Assembly (NCBI RefSeq): GCF_017745095.1
Contig: NZ_JAGHZZ010000003.1
Span: 248,001-312,000, forward strand
Direction: 5' to 3'
Source: Sporocytophaga sp.
Lineage (GTDB): Bacteria > Bacteroidota > Bacteroidia > Cytophagales > Cytophagaceae
Length of the DNA stretch: 64,000 nt
Of the stretch, positions 15,023-24,376 are shown one piece after another. The position numbers were made by a program, and so were the translations under genes. The notes below the pieces were generated by a model. That model was not told the origin of the DNA. It did not search any database and was given only the letters and a program-made list of their open reading frames with translations. The stretch's first letter is position 1. Each line of letters opens with the position of its first letter.

Positions 15023-16795
15023 TTAACGGATATCAATATACCATATTTTCAATTTGGCATTGATTGCGTTGTTCATACCGTTGTTATACTTAGCTAACAT
15101 ACTTTTCTTTTGGTTTGCATCACCTGTAAGTTCAGGAACGAAATCATAAATAAGAATTTTTCCATCCACATTTGAAGATGACACTCTTGTATTCAATGAA
15201 CGACTACGGAAATCATGAGGACTGTGAGAGCCTTTCATGTAATAGGTATTCTGAATATCGGATCCAGATGCTTTGTCAAGCTTCTTAGAAAGGGCTCCTA
15301 ACTTGCCCATTTTCTGAGATGAAGATGCATCAAGTTCCTGCTCAACTTTCATGACTGAATTTGTGATTTCTATCGCATTAGTATCAACTGTAGCCGCATT
15401 TAACTTTGTGAAAAACAGTTTCTCTTTGAAAAGTTTCTCATAAGTAAATTGATACACCAATACTTTCTCTCCGTTTTTCTGTGCAGTAAAACGATATGGG
15501 AAATAACCTCTGTTGTTAAGGATATTTGCAAGGTTTAAGCCTTTAGCCTGCCCAACATAAGGCTGATCATTTGGATCAGCAGCAGATCTGATAACAGTTA
15601 CAGATTCTGGCTTATTTAACTTACGAACATCAGAAAGGACATTGTCTTTTGAAAAATCGAACAACACAAATTCAGAAACAGTAACTGCTTCATCTGAAGA
15701 TTCACCATTTGACATGTTGCTCACTTTAGTAAGAGTACCAAGCGTTTTGTTTTTTCCACCTGCTAATGCCTCATCACCTCTTCTGAAGTTTTCTGCGATC
15801 AATGAGAAGCTACCATCTGCATTTACAGCGATATCCTGAACAAAAGTCTTTGTTTTACCGCCCCAGATTCCATTTGTTGAGTTACCTGCTTTTACTTTAG
15901 CTTCAACATCTTTCCAGGTTTTGTACTGATAATTCAATTTTCCAGCCTTATCCACTACTGCAGTAAACAGACCATCAGAAGTTGCATTGTCTTCTCTTGG
16001 ACCATTGAAATACATACCACCTGTAACTACTTTCCCTTCAGCTCCTAAACGCAGGAATGTTGCATAACCATAAGCCTTATCATCAGCGCTCTTCAGGTGA
16101 TTGTTAAACAATTGCTTTCCATTAGCCATGCTAAAACCGGCTACGTGATATTCAAAGTAATCAGAATAGTCAGCTGCCAAAAATTCTAAGACATAAAGAA
16201 CATCTCCCGACACAAGATAGTCAACAGGATAAAGTTTCTTCTTCTCAGGCTCATATGTTTCCATATATTTGCTTTCAAGCTTATCATTGAAACGCTCGAT
16301 GCTATAACCTACTTTTTTATCTTTGGTATAGTTGATCACTAAAAAGTCTGTTTGCTCTAAAGGAGAGATCATTGCGGGCTTATACAAAAGACGTGCAGGT
16401 ACATCCTTTTGCTCTTTCGTAGCAAGTTCTTTCCCTTGTCTGTCTAGAATCTTAAAAGTACGAGACTTCTCTTTTGAGTTTGATTTTACAAACATAAAGT
16501 TACCGCCATTGTATGCAAGATCTTCAAGTTTGTCTTCCGGTTTCAATTCCAGCTTAATTTCATTTGTGGCTACCAGGTTGTTGTCAAGGATTATCAGCTT
16601 TACAACACGTGGCTTTACATTGGTTTCTTCATACTGAACATAATAACCTTGATCATCCAGTTTTTGAACACCTTTAAATCCTGCTCTTCCTACTTTATCT
16701 AATTCAATAGATTGTGCATTTAAGGAAAGCGAACTAAAAAATAATAACACAGCGCAACATGCAAGTTGCATTGATTTTAAAAACATTTTTTTCAT
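15023..16795 (-). CDS. secreted or periplasmic protein of unknown function (590 aa)
   Basis: A signal peptide is clear: MKKMFLKSMQLACCAVLLFFSSLSLNAQ, cut after the alanine before Gln. The mature part begins SIELDKVGRAGFKGVQKLDDQGYYVQYEE and continues with repeated phrases of the kind FKILDRQGKEL and VDKAGKLNYQYKTW, giving the impression of a beta-propeller-like fold. Similar proteins occur in Bacteroidetes (I associate them, without certainty, with DUF6770). There is no sorting domain of T9SS type at the C-terminus, which ends NAINAKLKIWYIDIR. The function is not known. It is monocistronic with its own terminator. Confidence 0.8.
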   Translation of the reverse strand: MKKMFLKSMQLACCAVLLFFSSLSLNAQSIELDKVGRAGFKGVQKLDDQGYYVQYEETNVKPRVVKLIILDNNLVATNEIKLELKPEDKLEDLAYNGGNFMFVKSNSKEKSRTFKILDRQGKELATKEQKDVPARLLYKPAMISPLEQTDFLVINYTKDKKVGYSIERFNDKLESKYMETYEPEKKKLYPVDYLVSGDVLYVLEFLAADYSDYFEYHVAGFSMANGKQLFNNHLKSADDKAYGYATFLRLGAEGKVVTGGMYFNGPREDNATSDGLFTAVVDKAGKLNYQYKTWKDVEAKVKAGNSTNGIWGGKTKTFVQDIAVNADGSFSLIAENFRRGDEALAGGKNKTLGTLTKVSNMSNGESSDEAVTVSEFVLFDFSKDNVLSDVRKLNKPESVTVIRSAADPNDQPYVGQAKGLNLANILNNRGYFPYRFTAQKNGEKVLVYQFTYEKLFKEKLFFTKLNAATVDTNAIEITNSVMKVEQELDASSSQKMGKLGALSKKLDKASGSDIQNTYYMKGSHSPHDFRSRSLNTRVSSSNVDGKILIYDFVPELTGDANQKKSMLAKYNNGMNNAINAKLKIWYIDIR

Positions 16796-17110
16796 AAAAA
16801 ATTAAGTTAAACTTTTATTTTGGTGCAGCAATTTATACAATAAAGTGGTAATATTTAAATTCTCTCAGCTATTCTTTTTTAAAATCAAAAATGCAATAAA
16901 CAACTACATATCAATACATTAAACAATAAAAAGTTTCAAAACAAACCTTTGCACCTGGTAAATAAAAATTTAAAATTTTTTTTTACTTAAAAATTAGACC
17001 AAGCTCTTAAGATTACGTTTAGGCATGTAATTTATTCTCCAATTTAGAAAAACAATAAAACATTCTATTTCTTCCTTCAATAGTCAAAATTTAAAAGGCC
17101 ATTTTTATTT
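16796..17110. other. intergenic region without recognised features
   Basis: A strongly AT-rich stretch upstream of the 590-codon gene and downstream of the next minus-strand lipoprotein. It has runs of A and T but no clear promoter boxes at the Bacteroidetes spacing, no gene and no repeat. Confidence 0.4.
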
Positions 17111-17866
17111 TTATGGCTTTAAAGTATCCAAATCAATTAATATTAATTCATTAGAAGTACTATCACTATGCTTTGCAAGCACAGGCTCTTTCATTTCCAA
17201 ATACTCTATAAATTTTAGGTTGTGCTCCATATTATAAGCCTTTGTCAACTCTTCATCTTTTTTAAAAATATCATCCGAATACTTAAATACAAGATATAAT
17301 GGATAATTAACATAAATATAACCTCCCTTATCCGCAGGCTCGAATATCAGTTCATGAAAGACGACTTCATATATCCCGTCATAGTCCAGATCTTTTATAT
17401 CCGTCAATTCATTTTGAGTATGCCACATTTCTTTAATTTCATTATCAGAAACTCCAAATAAACTATAACAAGGTCCGGCAAAGTCTCCCATATCTTTTAA
17501 CAATAAAAATTTTTTATCATCTGCATTTATAAAGATAAATGCTTTGTCTCTTACAAGCTTGTGATGTATAGCTATGGAATCGTCAAAATCAGTAAAAACG
17601 GAACATCTACTTGTGAAAACATATTTTTTATCATTCAATAACACTTCGAAAGTATCAACATCATACGTTCCTTTGAGTGTAAAAATATCCTGCTTACCAT
17701 TTTTGTCCATATCATAGGACGTTTTCGCAAAGACTTTTGATGGAGGTTCAGGAAATTCATCATTCTTTACTTTTGTTGATTGCTTCTCAACTTGCTTTTC
17801 CTTTGCGCGATCTCCTGAGCATCCATATGATGCTAAAATCAACAGAACCAAAAGTACATTTTTCAT
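17111..17866 (-). CDS. lipoprotein of unknown function
   Basis: A 251-residue protein with a lipoprotein signal (VLLILASYGC, lipobox cysteine at about residue 16) followed by a charged linker rich in Lys and Glu. The mature part is mostly beta, with motifs such as DMDKNGKQDIFTLKG and DLDYDGIYEVVFHELIFE that resemble the DxNxDGxxD calcium-binding/VCBS-type turns seen in propeller proteins. No enzymatic signature. It lies 20 bases downstream of the SDR-like gene on the same strand and probably shares its transcript, though the functional link is unknown. Confidence 0.75.
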   Translation of the reverse strand: MKNVLLVLLILASYGCSGDRAKEKQVEKQSTKVKNDEFPEPPSKVFAKTSYDMDKNGKQDIFTLKGTYDVDTFEVLLNDKKYVFTSRCSVFTDFDDSIAIHHKLVRDKAFIFINADDKKFLLLKDMGDFAGPCYSLFGVSDNEIKEMWHTQNELTDIKDLDYDGIYEVVFHELIFEPADKGGYIYVNYPLYLVFKYSDDIFKKDEELTKAYNMEHNLKFIEYLEMKEPVLAKHSDSTSNELILIDLDTLKP

Positions 17867-17886
17867 ATCTTAAATCAGGACATCTA

Positions 17887-18543
17887 CTACTTAAATTTAA
17901 TCCCTGACAACTGCTTGATATCACTGATCTCTAAAACATGTTTAGAATAACCTTTCGTAACTGCATTGATCATTGCCTGGCCCACCTGTTCCATCGTTAA
18001 AGAAGCTTTTGGGAAAAATATTGGAATAATTGGGATGATAACTTTAAAAATACTTTTCACATTCTTTTGCCCTTTGAATGGTTTCATAAATCCGGGACGG
18101 AAATTATAAACAGCTTTAAAAGGAAGCCTCCTTAAATCATTCTCTGTTTTTCCTTTAACCCTTGCCCACATTATCCTGCCCTTTTCAGAACTGTCTGTAT
18201 GGCCTCCTGAAACAAAATTGAATACTAAATTAGGATTTACACTTACCAGTACTTTGGCAAAATGCATGGTGGTATCATAAGTAATATAAGTATACTTTTC
18301 TTCACTCATACCGATTGAGCTTATTCCTGCACAATAAAAGCAACCATCATAGCCAGACAGACTATCCTTGTAATTTTCAAGCTTCATAAAATCAGGCACA
18401 ATCAGCTCTTCCAGCTTGGCATGTTTTATAGGTGATGGCTTCCGATTGATCATCAACACTTTCTTTACTTCAGCATTTTCAAGACATTCTAGCAGAACAC
18501 CCTCTCCTACCATACCTGTGGCACCAGTTATAATTACTTTCAT
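17887..18543 (-). CDS. atypical SDR / NAD(P)-binding epimerase-like protein
   Basis: A 218-residue Rossmann protein. The nucleotide-binding loop GATGMVGEG starts at residue 7, followed by a strand ending LMINRKPSP. A second strand, CFYCAGISSIGMSEEKY, and a mid-protein FVSGGHTD fit the atypical/extended short-chain dehydrogenase group (epimerase, NmrA or HTATIP2-like). The catalytic YxxxK is not in standard form, so it may be a redox-sensing or regulatory member. It likely forms a two-gene unit with the downstream lipoprotein. Confidence 0.75.
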   Translation of the reverse strand: MKVIITGATGMVGEGVLLECLENAEVKKVLMINRKPSPIKHAKLEELIVPDFMKLENYKDSLSGYDGCFYCAGISSIGMSEEKYTYITYDTTMHFAKVLVSVNPNLVFNFVSGGHTDSSEKGRIMWARVKGKTENDLRRLPFKAVYNFRPGFMKPFKGQKNVKSIFKVIIPIIPIFFPKASLTMEQVGQAMINAVTKGYSKHVLEISDIKQLSGIKFK

Positions 18544-18763
18544 AGAATTAATTTGAGATTGAAAGGTTTGTCAAGTTTAAATTACTCATAACTTTTACAT
18601 TCTTATCATATGACGGACAAAGAAAAAAATTATTTTAAGCAAAGTCCTTTTTGAAAATTTAGTCATTTTAACCCAAACCACTGAATGGAGGTGAAGTTTG
18701 AAAAATACTTAAAATATGTAATCTATATAATTAACTCCTCTTTAAGCAAATGGAAAGGCATTT

Positions 18764-18799
18764 TAAAAAAACGTCACCTCTTGTGCTAAAAAGGTGACG
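18764..18799 (-). terminator. terminator of the 850-codon T9SS gene
   Basis: Stem CGTCACCT (18772-18779) / AGGTGACG (18792-18799). On the minus strand it is followed by a run of about eight T (18764-18771). It lies 26 bases after the stop at 18826. Confidence 0.8.
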
Positions 18800-18825
18800 C
18801 AAAAACAATTACGTTAATTCAATAT

Positions 18826-21378
18826 TTACTCTACAATTATTTTCTCAGTCAAAATATCTTTGTCTGTTCTTACATTCATAATGTATATTCCCGGAGCTAA
18901 ATCCTCATGATTTATTTCACTTGAAAAAATAGTACCTGATCTTTTCTCTACAAGGTCAAGAACCGTTTGCCCTATTGTATTTGTCAATTCCAGATTAACA
19001 TAATCAGAATCTTCAATTCCCGTAACTATTAGATTAAACTTTCCTTTGCTAGGGTTTGGCCAGATCTTTATACTGCCTGCATTTCCTGACTTTATACTTT
19101 TTATCTGAGTTTTATAAACAGTGCCATCATTATCTATTTCATTTACTCTGTAATAAACTTCTCCTTCTGTTTTAATATCGGGAAATGTATATGTCAATGG
19201 AGTTGAGCTTTCTCCTGCTGCGTTAAGTGTTCCTATCGCATAGAAATCGATACCATTAAATGATTTCTCAACAACAAACTGATTTGTATTCTTTTCAAAT
19301 GCAGTGATCCAGGTTAAAAGTATTTTTTTATCAGGGCCTTGTTTTACTCCAAAATAAATAAATTCAAGAGGCTGTGTGCAATCCGGAGTAGCCTTTACAG
19401 GAATTCTTTCGCAATTAAGATTATATAATATTTTCCAGTTATATAGTCCTCCATAAAAAGCGGATCCAACAGGATTCCCACCTTCTGATGTCCCTGTTAT
19501 TGTAGCAATAGTACCACCAGCGCCGTCAGCGATGGGATAAGGCGCAGTTGTGGGATTCTCAATTTGTGCATTTCCTGTCGCCCCATTTTTTGCTGTCAGC
19601 CTATAAGTACCTGCGGCAGGCACTGTGATTTTAACCGGTACTCTTACTGCATAGATTTGTACTCCGGCTGTCGGATACTTGGGAGTTATGATTCCCATTG
19701 CCTGGGCGGCGCTATTAGTTGTACTAAATGCTACACCAGAAGCTAATACACTCGGAGCAGTTGTTCCTCCTGGATTATCCGTCAACTGTATCTGCACTGT
19801 TATAGGATCATTAGGATTACTGGTATTCATCCACCAGTAAACTGTAACACTATCTATGATGAAACCTTGCTTAGCTGTGAATGCCGTTTTATATTGATCC
19901 AATGATCTGTTGCCATAAGTGCCACTGATTGCAGCTTTTCCCATCGTTGTGTTGTACACAGTTGCATCTTCCACATAATAAGTCATCGCAGTCGAAATCG
20001 AAGGGGTTGTATAAGAGGTACCTGTCTGAAGTACAGAAGTACTGGTTGGAGATGCGTACCATTTATAAATAGAAGTAGAAGGACCGGTAACAGACAATTT
20101 AGCTGTTCCTGGCGCACAGAAATAAGCGTCTTTAGGGACAGCCGTTTGCAGTGTAGTGATCTGAGATACGTTGGAGATTACTTCACCACAGCCAGGAGTG
20201 GGATCATTTGCTATTACTTTATAATATTTGGCAGAGTTTGCTGTATATGTTGGCGCAACCCCAAGAGTTCCTTTAATAGTATCCCATTTGGTACCATTAT
20301 CTGAAGAAAGCCATTTAAATGTGACTCCTGGTCCATTAAAGCCAGGGTTAAGAGTTATTGAAGGTGGATCACATAATTTAACAGGATTAGGCAATGCCAA
20401 AGTATAATTCCCAGTAATCGTAATTACATCAGATTTTAAACATCCGCCTGATCCATTTTTAACACATACAACATAAGTTCCTGCGCTTGTAGCCTTATAT
20501 GTTGAAGAGGTAGACAACTGAGTCCCTGCACTGTTTTTCCATTCATAGATATAACTTGAAGGTGTTCCGGGATTAAGCGTCAATCCAGCCCCGCCTGTAC
20601 CACACAAAGTACCAGTAGAAGACAATGCTGGCTGCTGAGTAGAAGCATCTGCAAACGCGCATCCTGGAGTAAAAGTAATGTCATCAAGACCAAAATCTAC
20701 ACCCGTGTTACATGCAGAACCGGTAGTTGTGTTCTGAATACTGATGGATGCAGACGTCACCCCCGGAGGACATTGCCATGTTGCTGTTACTACTTGCCAT
20801 ATCCCCTGAGTGGAAGAAGTTGTAAAAGTACTTCCACCGGTAGTTAGTGTAAGATTATCACCATTGATATCAAAGTTCAATATAGCAAGGTCAGTTGAAC
20901 TTCCTGACCTATTCAGATTTGTAACATAACATTCGAAATAATACCATGTACCTGGAACCACCGTCACTTGCTGACTCCAGGCATTGATGCCCAGCTGACA
21001 AACACCATCTACCATCAGAAAATTATTATCAGAAGTAGGCGAATGATCTTTAATTGGATTTCCGAAACCACTGGCTCCTACATTAAACGCCTGATTAAAC
21101 CAGTCTGAACTTGGACCTACCCATATCTTTCCCGGATTAGAATAGCACGAAGAAGAAGGGAAAGCATCCGCGCAAGTGAAGTATGTATATCCTCCTGCAC
21201 CTGCGGGAGTGAAAGTGAAAGAGCCATCATTGCCAGCAGTAAAATCACCGTTTTTAGTGAGGTTCTGCCCATTTTGAATGGTTGTTCCACATGATTGAGT
21301 AACCTGAGCCTTTACTGTAATATTTAACAATATTATGCCTGCGGTTACAGCCATTATCAAATAATATAGTTTGAACAT
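18826..21378 (-). CDS. T9SS cargo with Ig-like domains and C-terminal sorting domain (850 aa)
   Basis: Signal peptide at residues 1-24 (LIMAVTAGIILLNITVKAQ). A first domain (about 30-240) contains ITIQNGQ/NLTKNGDFTAG and CNTGVDFGLDDITF, a jelly-roll fold like those in carbohydrate-binding modules. Several PKD/Ig-like domains follow, with phrases such as LTLNPGTPSSYIYEWKNSAGTQLSTS and KLSVTGPSTSIYKWY that resemble the repeats of the giant adhesin at the other end of this window. The C-terminus has KIWPNPSKGKFNLIV then GIYIMNVRTDKDILTEKIIVE, a type A T9SS sorting domain. It is expected to be surface-attached or released; the ligand is unknown. Confidence 0.88.
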   Translation of the reverse strand: MFKLYYLIMAVTAGIILLNITVKAQVTQSCGTTIQNGQNLTKNGDFTAGNDGSFTFTPAGAGGYTYFTCADAFPSSSCYSNPGKIWVGPSSDWFNQAFNVGASGFGNPIKDHSPTSDNNFLMVDGVCQLGINAWSQQVTVVPGTWYYFECYVTNLNRSGSSTDLAILNFDINGDNLTLTTGGSTFTTSSTQGIWQVVTATWQCPPGVTSASISIQNTTTGSACNTGVDFGLDDITFTPGCAFADASTQQPALSSTGTLCGTGGAGLTLNPGTPSSYIYEWKNSAGTQLSTSSTYKATSAGTYVVCVKNGSGGCLKSDVITITGNYTLALPNPVKLCDPPSITLNPGFNGPGVTFKWLSSDNGTKWDTIKGTLGVAPTYTANSAKYYKVIANDPTPGCGEVISNVSQITTLQTAVPKDAYFCAPGTAKLSVTGPSTSIYKWYASPTSTSVLQTGTSYTTPSISTAMTYYVEDATVYNTTMGKAAISGTYGNRSLDQYKTAFTAKQGFIIDSVTVYWWMNTSNPNDPITVQIQLTDNPGGTTAPSVLASGVAFSTTNSAAQAMGIITPKYPTAGVQIYAVRVPVKITVPAAGTYRLTAKNGATGNAQIENPTTAPYPIADGAGGTIATITGTSEGGNPVGSAFYGGLYNWKILYNLNCERIPVKATPDCTQPLEFIYFGVKQGPDKKILLTWITAFEKNTNQFVVEKSFNGIDFYAIGTLNAAGESSTPLTYTFPDIKTEGEVYYRVNEIDNDGTVYKTQIKSIKSGNAGSIKIWPNPSKGKFNLIVTGIEDSDYVNLELTNTIGQTVLDLVEKRSGTIFSSEINHEDLAPGIYIMNVRTDKDILTEKIIVE

Positions 21379-21565
21379 AAGTTTGTTTTTCCTTCTAAAT
21401 TAATATTTTTTCTTTTAAAAACAACAAAATCAATACTTTACAAATGTTCAATATATTTTTAACTTCTTTGTCACCTCTCTTTTTGGCCAGTCATTATTTT
21501 TAAAATGTCTCCTTCAGGATTTAAATTACTAACATGAAATTCGCGAGTTTCAATATAATTTTCGT

Positions 21566-21748
21566 TTAATGAATATGCACGCCCCCTGTAAATCCAATAT
21601 AGATAATTGCTCCACGAGGCCCTGCTCCTGTCTCAAAAATAAAATGTCTTTCTACAGAATTATGGGATAGAAAATATGCGTTACATTGTCTTCCTGGAAA
21701 TGATGTTATAACAACTGGTGCTTTAATCAAAAAGTCAAAATTAAATCT
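21566..21748 (-). pseudogene. gene remnant without start codon
   Basis: On the minus strand an uninterrupted run of about 60 codons reads as protein: TSFPGRQCNAYFLSHNSVER, FETGAGPRGAIIYIGFTGG, ending VHIH and a stop at 21566. It begins after a stop with no ATG, so it is either the 3' relic of a longer gene or a shifted segment of one. The Gly-rich phrases look coding, not random. The rest of the 21379-21922 gap carries a terminator at its lower end and nothing else that is recognisable. The family is unknown. Confidence 0.35.
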
Positions 21749-21887
21749 TCACCATGAACAGTTTATCGGGGAAAAGAATCCTGAGCATTTTCAAACCTGA
21801 TGATGAATTTGCTGCGAATTGAAAAAGATGCGAATGAGTGAATTTGCTAAAGTTATGGGTCACTAAAGCAATCTATTAATTAAAAAA

Positions 21888-21918
21888 GAAAACCCGGGAG
21901 TCACTTCCAGGGCTTTCC
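21888..21918 (-). terminator. terminator of the 230-codon secreted protein
   Basis: On the minus strand GAAAGCCCTGG pairs with CCCGGGTTTTC (11 bp with two G-T pairs, loop about 8), followed by TTTTTT. It is just beyond the stop at 21923. Confidence 0.6.
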
Positions 21919-21922
21919 TTTT

Positions 21923-22615
21923 TTACCTCGAAATCAGACCAGCATAATCAGGCTCATCAAACTCCAGCTCAACTTCCTTTTGTGAAGGGCAATAATTTAC
22001 TATAATCGGTACAGTTTTAAATTTGGTCGCATCAATCATGAAATAATACTCTTTATCTATTTCATCATAAATATCTTCAAACACAGCAATGCCCTTCTTC
22101 TGATCAATAAGATGCATCACCAGCCTTCTGTCATTGTGAATAGCCCCTGTGAGTTTAAACTCAAATGTTTTATCATTAATCTTTTTGAAACTTAAAATTT
22201 TGCTTGCCAGAGGCCCCTCTCCTGTCCAATCAATAAAAGTTGAATCATTAATAGATACCTGATAATGAAACAAAAAATCAGAAGGCTTGTAGACATAAAA
22301 TTGTCCTTTATACTGCTTCAATGTAATCCATTTCTTAGGAATATCTTTAACATACATCTTAGTCATGGCAATTTTATTTTCTTTAAACCATTCCAGAGAG
22401 TTCTCATACGATTCCTTGTCATAAGTGCAAAAATTAAAAACATTGATCTTATCATAATAAATACTATTAATATTTCGATCTATAAAAATTGTATGAAAAC
22501 CTCTATTTCGTTTCTCTTTTAAGATAAAAATTGTATCTGACTTTGAGTTTTGGGCGAATAGATAAAATGGTAATCCAATAAAAAGATATAGACAAAAAAA
22601 CTTAAGTAACTTCAT
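21923..22615 (-). CDS. secreted protein of unknown function (230 aa)
   Basis: A signal peptide MKLLKFFCLYLFIGLPFYLFAQ precedes a mature beta-rich protein with motifs such as VNFCTYDKE, FLFHYQVSINDSTFIDW and FKLTGAIHNDRRLVMHLIDQ. No catalytic signature is seen and I do not recognise the family. Its upstream neighbour is a decayed gene on the same strand. It has its own terminator. The strong A/T content matches the surrounding genes. Confidence 0.7.
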   Translation of the reverse strand: MKLLKFFCLYLFIGLPFYLFAQNSKSDTIFILKEKRNRGFHTIFIDRNINSIYYDKINVFNFCTYDKESYENSLEWFKENKIAMTKMYVKDIPKKWITLKQYKGQFYVYKPSDFLFHYQVSINDSTFIDWTGEGPLASKILSFKKINDKTFEFKLTGAIHNDRRLVMHLIDQKKGIAVFEDIYDEIDKEYYFMIDATKFKTVPIIVNYCPSQKEVELEFDEPDYAGLISR

Positions 22616-22669
22616 ATCAGGTGAAACTTGTTGTGTGTTGTAATACTCGTAGTGTTTTTCTTTTAAATC

Positions 22670-23194
22670 TCAAGAGCTCCAGCCAAAATGTAAAATATAA
22701 TAACCTCGTTTTTTTTGAATTAAGGTGTCGTCATTAAAATGATCATTTCCGAAACAATAGAATGTATCTACACCTTTGACTTCATAAATATTAAGAATTA
22801 CCTCATCATTCAGATATAAATTAATTCTCTTTTTAAATTCCATCTTCAAAAGATGGATAAAGTTCAGTCATACTTTCTCTCGAATCTAAACCTGTTTTGT
22901 AATTTCTTCAGTATGTCAGCTTTTCTTCCAATACATCATCAAAATTAATTAATGGCTCCAGTACAAGATTTTTCGGATCTCTCAATTTCAAATAATAATT
23001 TTCTCCTTTGCTTTCATCTAAATAATAAGGGGTCTGACACTCTTTGAAACGCAGCATATATTCTCTTACACTGTCCGAAATCTCCGAACAAAAAGGTAAA
23101 TCAATTTGAGTAAAATGATAATATCCTCCACCATTTGGACTTTCATTTGCAACTGCTGCAAACTTCTGTTAATATCTGTTGACAAGGGATTCAT
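22670..23194 (-). pseudogene. decayed gene in three frame-shifted pieces
   Basis: On the minus strand an ATG at 23194 opens MNPLSTDINRSLQ; one frame over the text continues FAAVANESPNGGGYYHF, then QIDLPFCSEISDSVREYMLR, KECQTPYYLDESKGENYYLK and LINFDDVLEEKLTY to a stop near 22913. After another shift a segment reads DSRESMTELYPSFEDGI, and after a third, a 57-codon piece (22843-22670) reads EFKKRINLYLNDEVILNIY, DTFYCFGNDHFND and YYILHFGWSS. Joined, they give one protein of about 175 residues. None of the pieces alone is a complete gene. Function not recognised. Confidence 0.5.
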
Positions 23195-23240
23195 ATCTTT
23201 ACTTAAAATTAATTCTTTTCAGGGTAACCATTACTTTGTT

Positions 23241-23591
23241 TCATAAAATTATTCGGGCTAATATATAATCAAACAGCCATGTTAAAAGTATTAGAGTGAT
23301 GATCATTGTCTTACTATAATACTTATTAATAAGAACAATAGAAACAATAAAAGTTATTATATAAAATGAAGATTGAATAATATGTGGCCTTAGTAATTCT
23401 TGAACTACATATTCAGGGATTAAAGGGTTTTGTAAATTATTATAATGTTCAACTATTCTGGTTAAATGAAAGGATAAACCAATACATAGGATTAAAATTT
23501 GTATTCCAATTAACCCTTTGTCGATTGGGCCTTTCTGCCCTCTACGACTCTTTTGATTCAAATACCAAATTATTTTATTTCGGAACTGCAT
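23241..23591 (-). CDS. small membrane protein of unknown function
   Basis: A 116-residue protein with an amphipathic basic N-terminus (NQKSRRGQKGPID) and three hydrophobic stretches at about residues 28-44, 75-90 and 95-114 (IITFIVSIVLINKYY, MIITLILLTWLFDYI). It lies on the minus strand between the decayed gene and PhnA. A plus-strand ORF overlaps it at 23384-23722 but has no recognisable domain, so the minus-strand reading is preferred. The role is unknown. Confidence 0.55.
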   Translation of the reverse strand: MQFRNKIIWYLNQKSRRGQKGPIDKGLIGIQILILCIGLSFHLTRIVEHYNNLQNPLIPEYVVQELLRPHIIQSSFYIITFIVSIVLINKYYSKTMIITLILLTWLFDYILARIIL

Positions 23592-23620
23592 TAAGTATTG
23601 ATGCCAATTCTATTTTCATT

Positions 23621-23650
23621 AAAAATCCCGAAAGCATTTCCGGGATTTTT
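23621..23650. terminator. terminator downstream of phnA
   Basis: Perfect 10-bp stem AAAAATCCCG (23621-23630) / CGGGATTTTT (23641-23650), loop of 10. A/T runs are built into both stem ends, so it can act in either direction. It serves the PhnA gene ending at 23699. Confidence 0.75.
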
Positions 23651-23698
23651 AAACATATTGATTATTCAGAATTGAAAAAGGTAAGTAATAAACAGCCA

Positions 23699-24034
23699 TT
23701 AAGCCTTCTTCACAAATTCTGATTTCAAGGCCATTGAGCCAAATCCATCTATCTTGCAATCAATGTTATGATCACCTTCCACTAACTTGATGTTTTTCAC
23801 CTTAGTACCTGCCTTTACAGGCTGCGGAGATCCTTTTACCGGCAAATTTTTTATTACCACTACAGAGTCTCCGTCTTTTAGAATATTTCCATTCGCATCT
23901 TTAACAACAAGGCCCGTTTCTTCTATTTCATTAGGATCCCACTCATGTCCACATTCAGGGCACATCATCAACGATCCACTTAAATACCCATAAGGCGACT
24001 TACATTGTGGGCATGGTTTGTTTTCTTCTGTCAT
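23699..24034 (-). CDS. phnA: PhnA/YjdM-like zinc ribbon protein
   Basis: A 111-residue protein. The N-terminal zinc ribbon has CPQC (Cys8, Cys11) and CPEC (Cys25, Cys28), then the conserved GHEWDP, then a C-terminal SH3-like PhnA domain with [18 protein letters not shown] and [19 protein letters not shown]. Such proteins were named from a phosphonate operon but lie widely outside it, and their role is not settled. No phosphonate genes are nearby. It is monocistronic with its own hairpin. Confidence 0.92.
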   Translation of the reverse strand: MTEENKPCPQCKSPYGYLSGSLMMCPECGHEWDPNEIEETGLVVKDANGNILKDGDSVVVIKNLPVKGSPQPVKAGTKVKNIKLVEGDHNIDCKIDGFGSMALKSEFVKKA

Positions 24035-24376
24035 TACTTTATTTGATTAAAGTATTGAAGCTAATAAAAAGAATTGAAAGCATCTATTCTTTTTATTTTT
24101 TTCACAAGCCTACCCTTCCTTAGGACCATAGCCTTTAGAACGGATCACCTTTTTAAAAGCATTTCACACAAAAGCCTCATACATAATTGTCTCATTATTC
24201 TTTTAAAAAATATACCATAGCACATTTATGAAGGATGATATACAAAGGAAGTTCAGAAGCAATAAATTCAACTTACTCACTCTAACTGGCAAGTAATTTC
24301 ACTCCTTAAATCATCATTTTTCTCTTTAAAATACGGGATTAAATTGCTATTCTTATATCCTGATTAAAGTAATCTA
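24035..24376. other. intergenic region between divergent genes
   Basis: About 340 bases between phnA (minus) and the lipoprotein pair (plus). AT-rich; no gene, no repeat and no promoter with both Bacteroidetes boxes at the right spacing could be supported. Confidence 0.4.

Noticed and set aside
23384-23722. Plus-strand ORF of 112 codons overlapping the small membrane protein gene
   Set aside because: No recognisable domain; it runs through a perfect hairpin and into the phnA end. The minus-strand reading has clear membrane segments.
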